Below, one piece after another: positions 1 through 7,578 of a stretch of DNA of 41,933 nucleotides. The notes under the pieces were generated by a model. That model was given only the letters and a program-made list of their open reading frames with translations, ran no database searches and was not told the origin of the DNA. Origin of the DNA: Pseudomonadota bacterium (GTDB lineage: Bacteria > Pseudomonadota > Gammaproteobacteria > Pseudomonadales > Pseudomonadaceae). Position numbers and translations under genes: made by a program. Position 1 is the first letter of the stretch. Every line of letters begins with the position of its first letter. The stretch is taken from contig JAEYXX010000037.1 in assembly GCA_023431055.1 (NCBI GenBank), positions 1 through 41,933 of the forward strand. The letters run 5' to 3'.

Positions 1-24
1 CCTCTCCCCTAGGCGGGCAAAGGG

Positions 25-1029
25 TCAGCTCGCGCCACCCACCAACCGCGCCAGCTCCACGGTGCGGTTGGCGTAGCCCCATTCGTTGTCGTACCAGGCG
101 TAGATCTTCACCTGGGTGCCGCCCACCACCAGGGTCGACAGCGCATCGACGATGGACGAGCGCGGGTCGCTGCGGTAGTCGATGGACACCAGCGGCCGCT
201 CCTCGTAACCGAGAATGCCGGCCAGCGGGCCTGCGGCGGCGGCCTTGAGTAGGGCGTTGACCTCCTCGGCGCTGGTCGCGCGCTCGACCTCGAACACGCA
301 GTCGGTCAGCGAGGCGTTGGCCAGCGGCACGCGTACGGCATGGCCGTTGAGCTTGCCGCGCAGCTCGGGGAAGATCTCGGCAATCGCCGTGGCCGAGCCG
401 GTGGTGGTCGGAATCAGGCTCATGCTAGATGCGCGGGCGCGGCGCAGATCTTTGTGCGGCTGGTCGAGGATGCTCTGGGTGTTGGTCAGGTCGTGGATGG
501 TGGTGATCGAGCCGTGGCGGATGCCCAGCGCCTCGTGGATCACCTTGACCACCGGGGCCAGGCAGTTGGTGGTGCAGGACGCGGCGGTAACGATGCGGTG
601 CTGGGCCGGATCGAACAGGTGCTGGTTGACGCCCATCACCACGTTCAGCGCGCCCTGCTCCTTGACCGGCGCGCAGACCACCACGCGCTTCACGCCCTGG
701 TCCAGATAACCCTGCAGCACGGCGACCGTCTTCATCTTGCCGCTGGCCTCGAGCACCAGATCGCAACCGCTCCAGTCGGTGTCAGCGATGGCCTTGTTGG
801 CGCTGACTTTGATGCGCTTGCCATCGATCACCACGCAATCGCCGTCGCTGCTCGCCTCATGCTGCCAGCGGCCATGCACCGAGTCGAAGTTGAGCAGGTG
901 CGCGTGGGTGGTGGCGTCGCCAGCCGGGTCGTTGATCTGCACGAACTCCAGTTCGGGCCAGTTCCAGGCCGCGCGCAGGGCCAGACGGCCGATGCGGCCA
1001 AAACCGTTGATGCCTACCTTGATGGTCAT
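25..1029 (-). CDS. ArsJ-associated type glyceraldehyde-3-phosphate dehydrogenase
   Basis: A 334-residue GAPDH with the N-terminal Rossmann motif [10 protein letters not shown] (residues 7-16) and the catalytic Cys152 in SCTTNC. An upstream extension to 1137 is open, but the family start is the ATG at 1029 ([11 protein letters not shown]). Its place as last visible gene of an ars operon suggests the specialised role known for ArsJ-linked GAPDH: forming 1-arseno-3-phosphoglycerate from glyceraldehyde-3-phosphate and arsenate, which the ArsJ permease then exports. Only 24 bp lie between its stop and the left edge, so arsJ cannot be seen. The family is certain; the arsenate role is inferred from neighbours. 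A plain glycolytic or gluconeogenic GAPDH is the alternative. Confidence 0.88.
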   Translation of the reverse strand: MTIKVGINGFGRIGRLALRAAWNWPELEFVQINDPAGDATTHAHLLNFDSVHGRWQHEASSDGDCVVIDGKRIKVSANKAIADTDWSGCDLVLEASGKMKTVAVLQGYLDQGVKRVVVCAPVKEQGALNVVMGVNQHLFDPAQHRIVTAASCTTNCLAPVVKVIHEALGIRHGSITTIHDLTNTQSILDQPHKDLRRARASSMSLIPTTTGSATAIAEIFPELRGKLNGHAVRVPLANASLTDCVFEVERATSAEEVNALLKAAAAGPLAGILGYEERPLVSIDYRSDPRSSIVDALSTLVVGGTQVKIYAWYDNEWGYANRTVELARLVGGAS

Positions 1030-1042
1030 GTCGATGCCTCTG

Positions 1043-1543
1043 TCAGTGGGTCGCGTCGAACTGGTTGATCCAGTTGACGTGGGCGGGATGCTGGATGGTC
1101 TTGGGCCGCAGTGCCTGCACCAGGGCGATGGCCTCATCGCGTGCGATGCCGGCTTCGATGAGGAGGCGCGCGGCGATCAGGCCGGTGCGCCCGGAGCCGC
1201 CCTTGCAGTGAATGGCCAGCGCTTGGCCGCCACGCAGGTGCTTGACAATCGCCAGGCGCGATGCCCGCCAGCCTTCGCCGAACGCCTCCAGCGGCACCTG
1301 CTCGTCGGCCACCGGCAGGTGATACCAGGCCAGGTCCAAGGCCTGGCACTGCTGGGCGATTTGCTCGGCGCCGTTGGCAGCAAGCTCGTCGTAGGGCATC
1401 AGCGTGATCACGCCCGCAGCCCCGGCCTGCTTCAGCGCCAGCAGCGCTGCTTCGAGCGTGGTTTCACGGGTGCCCGGGCAAGGCGTGAAGATCAGCGCGC
1501 CGGCCAGGCCGGGCACCTTTAGTACGTCGTAGGGGTGAGTCAT
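1043..1543 (-). CDS. CX5R dual-specificity-like phosphatase in the ars operon
   Basis: A 166-residue protein with a cysteine-phosphatase signature: His112-Cys113-KGGSG-Arg119-Thr-Gly (HCX5RTG), the P-loop of tyrosine/dual-specificity phosphatases, resembling the CDKN3-like group. An Asp at about residue 80 could be the general acid. A TTG 9 bp upstream is in frame, but the ATG at 1543 has AAGGA about ten bases before it and is preferred. It lies 13 bp before the GAPDH gene and 18 bp after arsH, so it is very likely cotranscribed with them. Such phosphatase genes recur in ars clusters but I know of no defined arsenic function. The substrate (protein, phospho-metabolite or arseno-sugar analogue) is unknown. 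Confidence 0.8.
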   Translation of the reverse strand: MTHPYDVLKVPGLAGALIFTPCPGTRETTLEAALLALKQAGAAGVITLMPYDELAANGAEQIAQQCQALDLAWYHLPVADEQVPLEAFGEGWRASRLAIVKHLRGGQALAIHCKGGSGRTGLIAARLLIEAGIARDEAIALVQALRPKTIQHPAHVNWINQFDATH

Positions 1544-1561
1544 GGCGGGCAATTCCTTCGC

Positions 1562-2275
1562 TCAGATGGCGCGCTGATTGACGCGCTTGGAAAGTTCTTC
1601 GGCCGACTCCTTGCGCTCGGAATAACGGTCGACCAGGTAGTCGGAGCGATCGCGCAGCAGCAGGGTGAACTTGACCAGTTCCTCCATCACGTCCACCAGG
1701 CGGTCGTAGAACGAGGACGGTTTCATCCGGCCATCCGCGTCGAACTCCATGAAGGCCTTGGGCACCGAGGACTGGTTGGGGATGGTGAACATGCGCATCC
1801 AGCGCCCCAGTACGCGCAACTGGTTGACCACGTTGAACGACTGCGAGCCACCGCAGACCTGCATCACCGCCAGGGTCTTGCCCTGGGTCGGGCGGACCGC
1901 GCCCATGGCCAGCGGCGCCCAGTCGATCTGCGCCTTGAACACGGCAGTCATCGCGCCGTGACGCTCGGGAGAGCACCACACCTGGCCTTCCGACCACTGC
2001 ATCAGCTCACGCAGCTCCTGCACCTTGGGATGACTGTCCGGGGCATCGTCCGGCAGCGGCAGGCCGCGCGGGTCGAAAATTCGCGTCTCGGCACCGAAGT
2101 GCTGCAACAGGCGCGCGGCCTCCTCGGTCAGCAGGCGACTGAAGGACTTCTCGCGGGTGGAGCCATACAGCAGCAGAATGCGCGGCGCGTGGGTCGAGGC
2201 CGACTCGACGGAGAGCTTGTCCGCAGTCGGTAGATCGAGCAGTTGCAGGTCGGTGTTGGGCAGATCGTCTTGCAT
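1562..2275 (-). CDS. arsH: ArsH organoarsenical oxidase / NADPH-FMN reductase
   Basis: A 237-residue flavodoxin-like protein of the ArsH family. The FMN phosphate-binding loop is visible as [13 protein letters not shown] (about residues 34-46), followed by the family stretches [25 protein letters not shown] and [11 protein letters not shown]. ArsH oxidises toxic trivalent methyl- and aryl-arsenicals to the pentavalent form with NADPH and FMN, in the cytoplasm. The ATG at 2275 gives the usual length. It sits between the arsC-arsR fusion (51 bp upstream) and the phosphatase gene, the usual place for arsH in Pseudomonas ars operons. Recognition is firm; organoarsenical oxidation is a family property not tested here. 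Confidence 0.95.
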   Translation of the reverse strand: MQDDLPNTDLQLLDLPTADKLSVESASTHAPRILLLYGSTREKSFSRLLTEEAARLLQHFGAETRIFDPRGLPLPDDAPDSHPKVQELRELMQWSEGQVWCSPERHGAMTAVFKAQIDWAPLAMGAVRPTQGKTLAVMQVCGGSQSFNVVNQLRVLGRWMRMFTIPNQSSVPKAFMEFDADGRMKPSSFYDRLVDVMEELVKFTLLLRDRSDYLVDRYSERKESAEELSKRVNQRAI

Positions 2276-2326
2276 GGTGTCGCTCCAGAAAATGGCTCAG
2301 AACAGGGTCTTCACGAGGCTCGACTC

Positions 2327-3103
2327 TCAGTCACAAGCCGGCTTGCGCCCAGGGCGGTCACGCATCTGCCAGAGGCGCTGCACATCCGGGCGCAGCCACT
2401 CGGCATTGCTGTCCAGGGTGCGCTTGAGCACGTCCCTGACCCACTCGGGCAACTGCGGATGCAGGCGGTAGTACACCCACTGCCCGTTACGGCGGTCTTC
2501 CAGCAGACCGCTGCTGCGCAGTAACGCCAGGTGCCGGGAAATCTTCGGTTGCGCCTCTTCCAGCGCGGCGGTCAGCTCGCAGACGCACAGCTCCTGCTCC
2601 AGGGTGACGAGCATGGCGATACGCGCCCGCGTTTCATCGGCCAGGCACTTGAACAGCTCGGTAGGCGTCATGTCGTCATTGTCAGCACTGGCTGGCTTGC
2701 TCTTGATCAGCACGAACATCTTTATCCGCTCGTGGATCTCGTGCAGGGTCTTGCGATAGGCGTCCTTCTGCGAGCTGGTCGCCGGGTCTTCGAAGTTCCA
2801 GGCGATGTATTCACCGGTGCCAGGCAGCGCCAGACACTCCAGCGCAGACTTGTCGCATAGGGTGATCACATAGTCGAAAGGCTCGCCCGCCACCTGCTCG
2901 ACGGACTTGCTGAACAGCCCTTCGGTAGAGACGCCCAACTGTTCCAACGCATTGCGCGTACGCGGGTCTACCTCGGTGGGGGCGGTGCCCGCACTGAAGG
3001 CTTCGAAGTGTTCGGAGTCGGTGTGGCGCAGCAGCGCTTCGGCCATCTGCGAGCGCGACGAGTTGGCCACGCAGAGGAACAGCACACGCTTTTTCTGGCT
3101 CAT
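2327..3103 (-). CDS. Fused arsenate reductase (ArsC) - ArsR repressor
   Basis: One 258-residue reading frame joins two complete proteins. Residues 1-143 are a low-molecular-weight-phosphatase-fold arsenate reductase with P-loop Cys11-VANSS-Arg17 and the resolving cysteines Cys83 and Cys90, the triad of thioredoxin-coupled ArsC. Residues 145-258 are an ArsR/SmtB winged helix with the As(III)-binding Cys173-Val-Cys175 in ELCVCEL and the recognition helix QPKISRHLALLRSSGLL. The third cysteine of the plasmid R773 type is Thr178 here. The ATG at 3103 is preferred to an in-frame TTG at 3118. Met145 could once have been the start of a separate arsR, but no ribosome site precedes it now. It is first in the ars operon, so the repressor probably regulates itself. 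Confidence 0.9.
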   Translation of the reverse strand: MSQKKRVLFLCVANSSRSQMAEALLRHTDSEHFEAFSAGTAPTEVDPRTRNALEQLGVSTEGLFSKSVEQVAGEPFDYVITLCDKSALECLALPGTGEYIAWNFEDPATSSQKDAYRKTLHEIHERIKMFVLIKSKPASADNDDMTPTELFKCLADETRARIAMLVTLEQELCVCELTAALEEAQPKISRHLALLRSSGLLEDRRNGQWVYYRLHPQLPEWVRDVLKRTLDSNAEWLRPDVQRLWQMRDRPGRKPACD

Positions 3104-3125
3104 GTTGATTTCCGTCAAGGATGCA

Positions 3126-3190
3126 CATGAGCGAATATATTATTTTGCGAATATGCAGTAAAGCGAATATGCTTGATTCATTCGCCCATG
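3126..3190. promoter_or_regulatory. Divergent ars control region with three GCGAATAT repeats and overlapping promoters
   Basis: An AT-rich 104-bp gap separates arsC-arsR and acr3. GCGAATAT occurs exactly at 3131-3138, 3147-3154 and 3163-3170, a 16-bp period; an inverted ATTCGC at 3180-3185 pairs with the third copy. Leftward, TTTACT (3162-3157) and TATATT (3139-3134) with a 17-bp spacer form a plausible promoter for arsC-arsR. Rightward, TTGCGA (3145-3150) and TATGCT (3168-3173), also 17 bp apart, could serve acr3. The repeats touch the -10, the spacer and the -35 flank of the leftward promoter, as expected of an ArsR operator. The repeats are seen directly; promoter and operator roles are inferred. 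Confidence 0.7.
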
Positions 3191-3207
3191 ATGAGGATAG
3201 GCAACCG

Positions 3208-4281
3208 ATGACAAATGCGCGTGACACCGCCCTGAGACAATCTGCAGGCGCACCCCTGGGGTTCTTCGAGCGTTACCTGACCCTGTGGGTGTTCCTCTGT
3301 ATCGCGGCCGGTACGGTACTCGGTCTGCTCGCGCCGCAGGCTGCTCAGGCAGTGGGCGCCATGGAAGTTGCCCAGGTGAACATCCCGGTCGGCCTGCTGA
3401 TCTGGGTGATGATCATCCCCATGCTGATGAAGATCGACTTCGGCTCGCTGCATGAAGTGCGCGGGCAGAAAGCCGGTATCGGCGTCACCCTGTTCGTCAA
3501 CTGGGTGGTCAAGCCCTTCTCCATGGCCCTGATCGGCTGGCTGTTCATCAAGATCCTGTTCGCCGACTGGCTGCCGGCCGACCAGCTCGACAGCTACATA
3601 GCCGGGCTGATCCTGCTGGGCGCAGCGCCCTGCACGGCGATGGTGTTCGTGTGGAGTAACCTGTGCAACGGCAACGCCAACTTCACCATCAGCCAGGTGG
3701 CCCTCAACGACCTGGTGATGGTGTTCGCCTTCGCCCCCATCGTCGCCCTGCTGCTGGGCGTGTCGTCGATCCCGGTGCCGTGGGACACCCTGCTGCTATC
3801 GGTGGTGATGTACATCGTCATCCCCCTGGCCATCGCCCAGGCCGTGCGCGCCCACCTGCTCAAGCGCGGCAAACCCGCCTTCGACGCGGCGCTGGCGAAA
3901 ATCTCTCCCTTCTCCATTCTCGCCCTGCTGGCCACCCTGGTGCTGCTGTTCTCCTTCCAGGGCCAGGCCATCGTCGAACAACCGCTGGTGATCGGCATTC
4001 TGGCCATGCCCATCCTGCTGCAGACGCTGCTTATCGCCGCGCTCGGCTACTGGCTCAACCGCTCGCTGAAAGTGCGCCATGACGTGGCCGGCCCCTCGAC
4101 CATGATCGGTGCATCCAACTTCTTCGAACTCGCCGTGGCGGTGGCCATCGTGCTCTATGGCTTCGACTCCGGCGCCGCGCTGGCGACCGTGGTCGGCGTG
4201 CTGATCGAGGTGCCGGTGATGCTCTGGCTGGTGCGCATGGTCAACAAGAGCCGCAACTGGTACGAACGGGCTTTGCACTGA
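3208..4281 (+). CDS. acr3: Acr3 family arsenite efflux permease
   Basis: A 357-residue membrane protein with about ten hydrophobic segments and the Acr3 signatures MIIPMLMKIDFGSL, LLGAAPCTAMVFVWS (the conserved cysteine of this transporter family) and GASNFFELAVA. It expels As(III), driven by the membrane potential, using arsenite produced by the ArsC domain. The frame is open from 3121, but that would put the operator repeats in coding sequence. The ATG at 3208, eleven bases after GAGG, gives the usual N-terminus. It is transcribed away from the other ars genes from the shared control region. Its 3' end converges on moaA. Confidence 0.95.
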   Translation: MTNARDTALRQSAGAPLGFFERYLTLWVFLCIAAGTVLGLLAPQAAQAVGAMEVAQVNIPVGLLIWVMIIPMLMKIDFGSLHEVRGQKAGIGVTLFVNWVVKPFSMALIGWLFIKILFADWLPADQLDSYIAGLILLGAAPCTAMVFVWSNLCNGNANFTISQVALNDLVMVFAFAPIVALLLGVSSIPVPWDTLLLSVVMYIVIPLAIAQAVRAHLLKRGKPAFDAALAKISPFSILALLATLVLLFSFQGQAIVEQPLVIGILAMPILLQTLLIAALGYWLNRSLKVRHDVAGPSTMIGASNFFELAVAVAIVLYGFDSGAALATVVGVLIEVPVMLWLVRMVNKSRNWYERALH

Positions 4282-4349
4282 TAGCAGAGTGTCCGCCCCG
4301 GGATGTCAGGGACACCCCCTGGAATCGCTGCAGAACGGCCAACCAGGCC

Positions 4350-5318
4350 TCAGCCGCCGATGATCTTCATCACGGTAACGCCGCCGGAGAAGGCCAGGTC
4401 CTGCTTGTCGCCGAGAGCCTTGACCAGCAGGCGTTGCAGCGCCGGCAGGGCCTGGTGACGCGGCTTGTCCAGCAGGTCGCCGACGAAGTGGCGGTTGCTC
4501 GACGACAGGCAGCCATGCAGCCAACCGGTAGACGACAGGCGCAGGCGCGAGCAGGTGCGGCAGAATGGCACGCTTTCGTTGGCGATCACGCCAAAGTGGC
4601 CGAGGCCGGGAATGGCGTAGCGCATCGCCGTGGCATCTACCGGTGCGTCGGCCTGAACGTACTGGTGGCGACTAGCGATCAGCTCGAGCAGCTCGGGCAG
4701 ACCGACGAACTGCTGGTTGAAGGCATTGGGGTCACGTGCCAGGTGGCCCATGCGCATCAGCTCGATGAAACGCAGTTCGAAACCTCGCTCCAGACAGTAG
4801 TCGAGCAGCGGCAGCACCTGATCGAGGTTCTGCCCGCGCAACGGCACCATGTTGACCTTGATCTTCATCCCCGCTTCGCGCGCCGCTTCCATGCCGGCCA
4901 GCACGGCGGCCAGATCGCCACCGCGAGCGATGCTGCGGAAGGCACTGCCGTCGAGGGTATCGAGCGAAACGTTGAGCCGGCGGATACCGCACTCGACCAG
5001 CAGCGGCAGCTTGCGCTCGAGCAACTGGCCGTTGGTGGTCAGGCTGATGTCGTCGAGGCCGAGCTGGCTGACTTGACGCAGGAAGGGATCCAGGCGCGTG
5101 CTCACCAGTGGCTCACCACCGGTGATGCGCAGGCGCTCGATGCCGGCTGCTTCGATCAGATAAGCCACGCCACGTGCCATGGCATCAGCGGAGAGTTCGT
5201 CCTGAGCGGCGACCAGGCGCTTGCCGTTCGGCACACAGTAGGTGCAGGCGTAATTGCAGGCGGCGGTCAGGCTGACGCGAAGGTTGCGAAAGCGTCTGCC
5301 CTGGCGGTCAACGATCAT
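4350..5318 (-). CDS. moaA: MoaA, GTP 3',8-cyclase (molybdenum cofactor)
   Basis: A 322-residue radical-SAM enzyme for the first step of molybdopterin synthesis, turning GTP into 3',8-cyclo-GTP, which MoaC converts to cPMP. The N-terminal cluster is Cys21-X3-Cys25-X2-Cys28 (CNYACTYC), and RITGGEPL is the SAM-binding GGEP stretch. A second, C-terminal cluster has CRTC (CX2C) plus a third Cys in WLHGC. The protein ends in the diglycine needed by MoaA. No other mo genes are nearby. From memory moaA is not at this place in P. aeruginosa, so with the ars genes it may mark a variable left flank. I saw no Moco-riboswitch-like structure upstream. Confidence 0.95.
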   Translation of the reverse strand: MIVDRQGRRFRNLRVSLTAACNYACTYCVPNGKRLVAAQDELSADAMARGVAYLIEAAGIERLRITGGEPLVSTRLDPFLRQVSQLGLDDISLTTNGQLLERKLPLLVECGIRRLNVSLDTLDGSAFRSIARGGDLAAVLAGMEAAREAGMKIKVNMVPLRGQNLDQVLPLLDYCLERGFELRFIELMRMGHLARDPNAFNQQFVGLPELLELIASRHQYVQADAPVDATAMRYAIPGLGHFGVIANESVPFCRTCSRLRLSSTGWLHGCLSSSNRHFVGDLLDKPRHQALPALQRLLVKALGDKQDLAFSGGVTVMKIIGG

Positions 5319-5451
5319 GGCGTACTCCGGGAAGGATGACTGGAGTATATCGCCGTCACCGGCCGCGGCACATGGACCATCGGCCGGCTGAATGAGCGAG
5401 GTCGCATTTGCCGGGGGTCAGTGTCGCCCCGGTAGCGAGCCCCGTCGGGAC

Positions 5452-6072
5452 TCAGTCGCGCTTGCGCTTGTTGCCCATGCGTACGCCGATGTCCATGAGG
5501 AACTGGAAGAAGCCTTCCTGATCCTCGAGCACGTTGCTCCAGAACGGCGAGTGGTACAGCGCTACGGCACCGTGTACCAGCGCCCAGGCGGCGCAATAGT
5601 GGAAGTACGGCGGCACGTCTTCCAGCTTGCCTTCGGCGATGCGGCCCTTGATCAGCTGGGTCAGGCGCTCGAAGTTGGAGGCGCGGATCTTGTGCAGCTG
5701 CTCGACCATTTCCGGCACCTGATTGCCCTTGACCACCTTCTCTTCCAGGCGGTCAAACAGGCGATAGCGCTGCGGATCGCGCATGCGAAACTCGAAATAG
5801 GCACGCGACAGCGCTTCCTTGTCACGATCCACGTCAGCCGAATGCAGCAGCTCGTTGAGATCGCGCTCGTAGTCGAGCATCAGGCGCAGGTAGATCTCCG
5901 CCTTGGACTTGAAGTGCTTGTAGATAGTGCCTTTGCCGATACCGACCGCATCAGCGATCATCTCGACGGTAACGCTGTCTTCTCCTTGTTCGAGGAAGAG
6001 TTTCAGCGCGGTATCGAGAATTTCTTGCTCGCGGCGACGGAATTCGCGGACCTTACGGGGTTCTTTCTGCAT
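5452..6072 (-). CDS. TetR/AcrR family transcriptional regulator
   Basis: A 206-residue protein with a typical N-terminal TetR DNA-binding domain: a helix around ILDTALKLFLEQGEDSVTV followed by the helix-turn-helix MIADAVGIGKGTIYKHFKSK (about residues 38-57). The rest is a helical ligand and dimerisation domain of unknown specificity, with a basic tail (NKRKRD). It is divergent from the aminotransferase gene with 75 bp between the starts, so it may control itself and that gene. By position it corresponds to PA2957 of P. aeruginosa. The ligand cannot be told from the sequence. Confidence 0.9.
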   Translation of the reverse strand: MQKEPRKVREFRRREQEILDTALKLFLEQGEDSVTVEMIADAVGIGKGTIYKHFKSKAEIYLRLMLDYERDLNELLHSADVDRDKEALSRAYFEFRMRDPQRYRLFDRLEEKVVKGNQVPEMVEQLHKIRASNFERLTQLIKGRIAEGKLEDVPPYFHYCAAWALVHGAVALYHSPFWSNVLEDQEGFFQFLMDIGVRMGNKRKRD

Positions 6073-6147
6073 AAAGGGACTACGGGGTCAAAAATCGAAG
6101 CCGCTTATTATGCCCAAATGCGGCCAAATTGCACGGATCATCCGACC

Positions 6148-7281
6148 ATGTACGTGTTTCATGATGAGTTTCCCCTGGAAAACGGACTGCGCTATCTGAA
6201 CCACGCGGCGGTCGCTCCCTGGCCGAAACGCAGTGCTGAAGCGGTGCGGCGGTTCTCGGAAGCGAACGTGACCAGCGGTGCACGCGACTATCCCGACTGG
6301 TTGAAACTGGAGCGTAGCCTACGCGAACGCCTCATGCGCCTGCTGAACGCACCCAGCACCGGCGATATCGCACTGGTCAAGAACACCTCCGAAGCGCTGT
6401 CATTCGTGGCTTTCGGCCTGGATTGGCGGGCCGGCGACCAGGTGATCATCAGCGACGAGGAATTTCCCTCCAACCGCATCGTCTGGCTGGCGCTGGCAGC
6501 CCAGGGCGTGGAGGTAATCGAAGTCAGCCTCAAGGGCGATGATCCGGAAGCAGCCCTGCTCGCCGCCTTCACCCCGCGAACACGCCTGTTGTCGATCAGC
6601 GCCGTGCAGTTCGCCAGCGGCCTGCGCCTGGATCTGCCGCGCCTCGGTCGCGGCTGCCGCCGGCACGGCGTGCTGTTCTGCGTGGATGCGATCCAGCAGC
6701 TGGGCGCCCTGCCCTTCGACGTCCAGGCCTATGACTGTGACTTCGCCATGGCCGACGGCCACAAGTGGATGCTCGGCCCGGAAGGTCTGGGCGTGTTCTA
6801 TTGCCGCACCGCGGTACGCGACCAGCTGAAACTGCACGAATACGGCTGGCACATGCTGGAACATGCCGGCGACTATACGCGCCTGGACTGGCAACCGGCC
6901 CGCAGCGCACGGCGCTTCGAATGCGGCAGCCCGAACATGCTCGGCGCCTTCGCCCTGGAGGCGAGCCTGTCGCTGCTCGAGGAAGTCGGTATGGAACGCG
7001 TCGGCGCCTTGCTGAAGGAACGGGTACAGCGCCTTGACGACGGTATTCGCGCATTACCCGGTGCGGTGATTCATAGCCCGCTCGACTCAGCGCGCCGCGC
7101 CGGCATCCTCAACTTCAGCCTGGCGGGCTGGGACAATGCTGCGCTCTATCAGCGCCTGCGCGAGGAACAGGTAATCTGCGTGCAGCGCGGAGCAGGCGTG
7201 CGCCTGTCGCCTCATTTCTATACCAGCGAGCAGGTGATCGAAGAAACTTTGAGCCTCCTGGCCCAGCTGGCAAAAGGGTGA
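6148..7281 (+). CDS. Class-V aminotransferase-like PLP enzyme
   Basis: A 377-residue fold-type-I PLP enzyme of the aminotransferase class V / cysteine desulfurase-like family. The cofactor lysine is in ADGHKWMLGPEGLGVFY, preceded by the aspartate stretch FCVDAIQQLGALP, with NTSEALSFV as phosphate-binding loop. The frame is open for 750 bp upstream, through the antisense of the TetR gene. The ATG at 6148 (MYVFHDEFP) begins the recognisable protein (LRYLNHAAVAPWP). The substrate is unknown; desulfurase, kynureninase-like or isopenicillin-epimerase-like activities all occur in this family. Its 3' end precedes the rgsA sRNA, matching the PA2958 position. Confidence 0.88.
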   Translation: MYVFHDEFPLENGLRYLNHAAVAPWPKRSAEAVRRFSEANVTSGARDYPDWLKLERSLRERLMRLLNAPSTGDIALVKNTSEALSFVAFGLDWRAGDQVIISDEEFPSNRIVWLALAAQGVEVIEVSLKGDDPEAALLAAFTPRTRLLSISAVQFASGLRLDLPRLGRGCRRHGVLFCVDAIQQLGALPFDVQAYDCDFAMADGHKWMLGPEGLGVFYCRTAVRDQLKLHEYGWHMLEHAGDYTRLDWQPARSARRFECGSPNMLGAFALEASLSLLEEVGMERVGALLKERVQRLDDGIRALPGAVIHSPLDSARRAGILNFSLAGWDNAALYQRLREEQVICVQRGAGVRLSPHFYTSEQVIEETLSLLAQLAKG

Positions 7282-7370
7282 GGACTCAGCAGCGCCCGCG
7301 GTATTCCAAATCTGTTTAAAAAACACCCAATTTGGCCTGGACGCTCGCGGATCATGGCTAATACTGGAAC

Positions 7371-7491
7371 TTACTGGCGTGCGGCATCTCCCCCCAAGTG
7401 CCCCGCCAGCCAAGGTACCGTGGACCGCGTACCTTGATTTACTCCTAATGGTCTTAACCCGGATTCATCCCCCAGAGTCCGGGTTTTTTTT
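7371..7491 (+). ncRNA. rgsA: RgsA small regulatory RNA
   Basis: In P. aeruginosa the stress-linked sRNA RgsA lies between the PA2958 aminotransferase gene and tatD, exactly this interval. The rightward strand here has GCTAATACT at 7357-7365 as a plausible sigmaS-type -10, no credible reading frame, and a strong intrinsic terminator at 7456-7491, giving an RNA of about 120 nt. Known RgsA needs RpoS, depends on the Gac system, binds Hfq and helps in oxidative stress. The 5' end is an estimate. The name rests on synteny, size and terminator, because I cannot align it here. Confidence 0.72.
7456..7491 (+). terminator. Intrinsic terminator of rgsA
   Basis: AACCCGGA (7456-7463) pairs perfectly with TCCGGGTT (7478-7485) around a 14-nt loop, and eight T residues (7484-7491) follow. 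The T tract is on the rightward strand only, which fixes the orientation of the RNA. Confidence 0.88.
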
Positions 7492-7517
7492 GCCTGGTCA
7501 TTGGTAGAGGCGCTGAT

Positions 7518-7578
7518 CGTAGCCCGGATGCAATCCGGGAAATATCTACCGGCGTCCCCGGATTGCATCCGGGCTACG
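7518..7578. repeat. REP-type inverted pair
   Basis: A perfect 22-bp inverted repeat (7518-7539 and 7557-7578) with a 17-bp spacer. Each arm contains AGCCCGGATGCAATCCGGG, itself partly palindromic. It lies between the rgsA terminator and the tatD stop. The same unit recurs near 24861, 37591-37648 and 37707, so it is a dispersed REP family. Arranged as here it can fold into a long hairpin after tatD. Confidence 0.88.

Noticed and set aside
2327..2671. A separate arsR gene starting at the internal Met145.
   Set aside because: The frame is continuous with arsC and no ribosome site precedes the codon, so a fusion is the simpler reading. An internal start was not fully excluded.
3121..3207. An earlier ATG for acr3 at 3121 giving 29 more residues.
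   Set aside because: The added residues are not Acr3-like, and the stretch contains the three GCGAATAT repeats and both predicted promoters.
4282..4349. GTGTCC/GGACAC hairpin between acr3 and moaA as a terminator.
   Set aside because: The stem is short and no T tract follows on either strand.
5319..5451. A molybdenum-cofactor riboswitch upstream of moaA.
   Set aside because: The gap is only 133 bp, contains C/G-rich short hairpins but nothing like the conserved Moco RNA layout that I can make out.
5392..6147. A 250-codon upstream extension of the aminotransferase frame.
   Set aside because: It runs antisense through the TetR gene and its sequence is not part of the enzyme family; the ATG at 6148 fits the family start.
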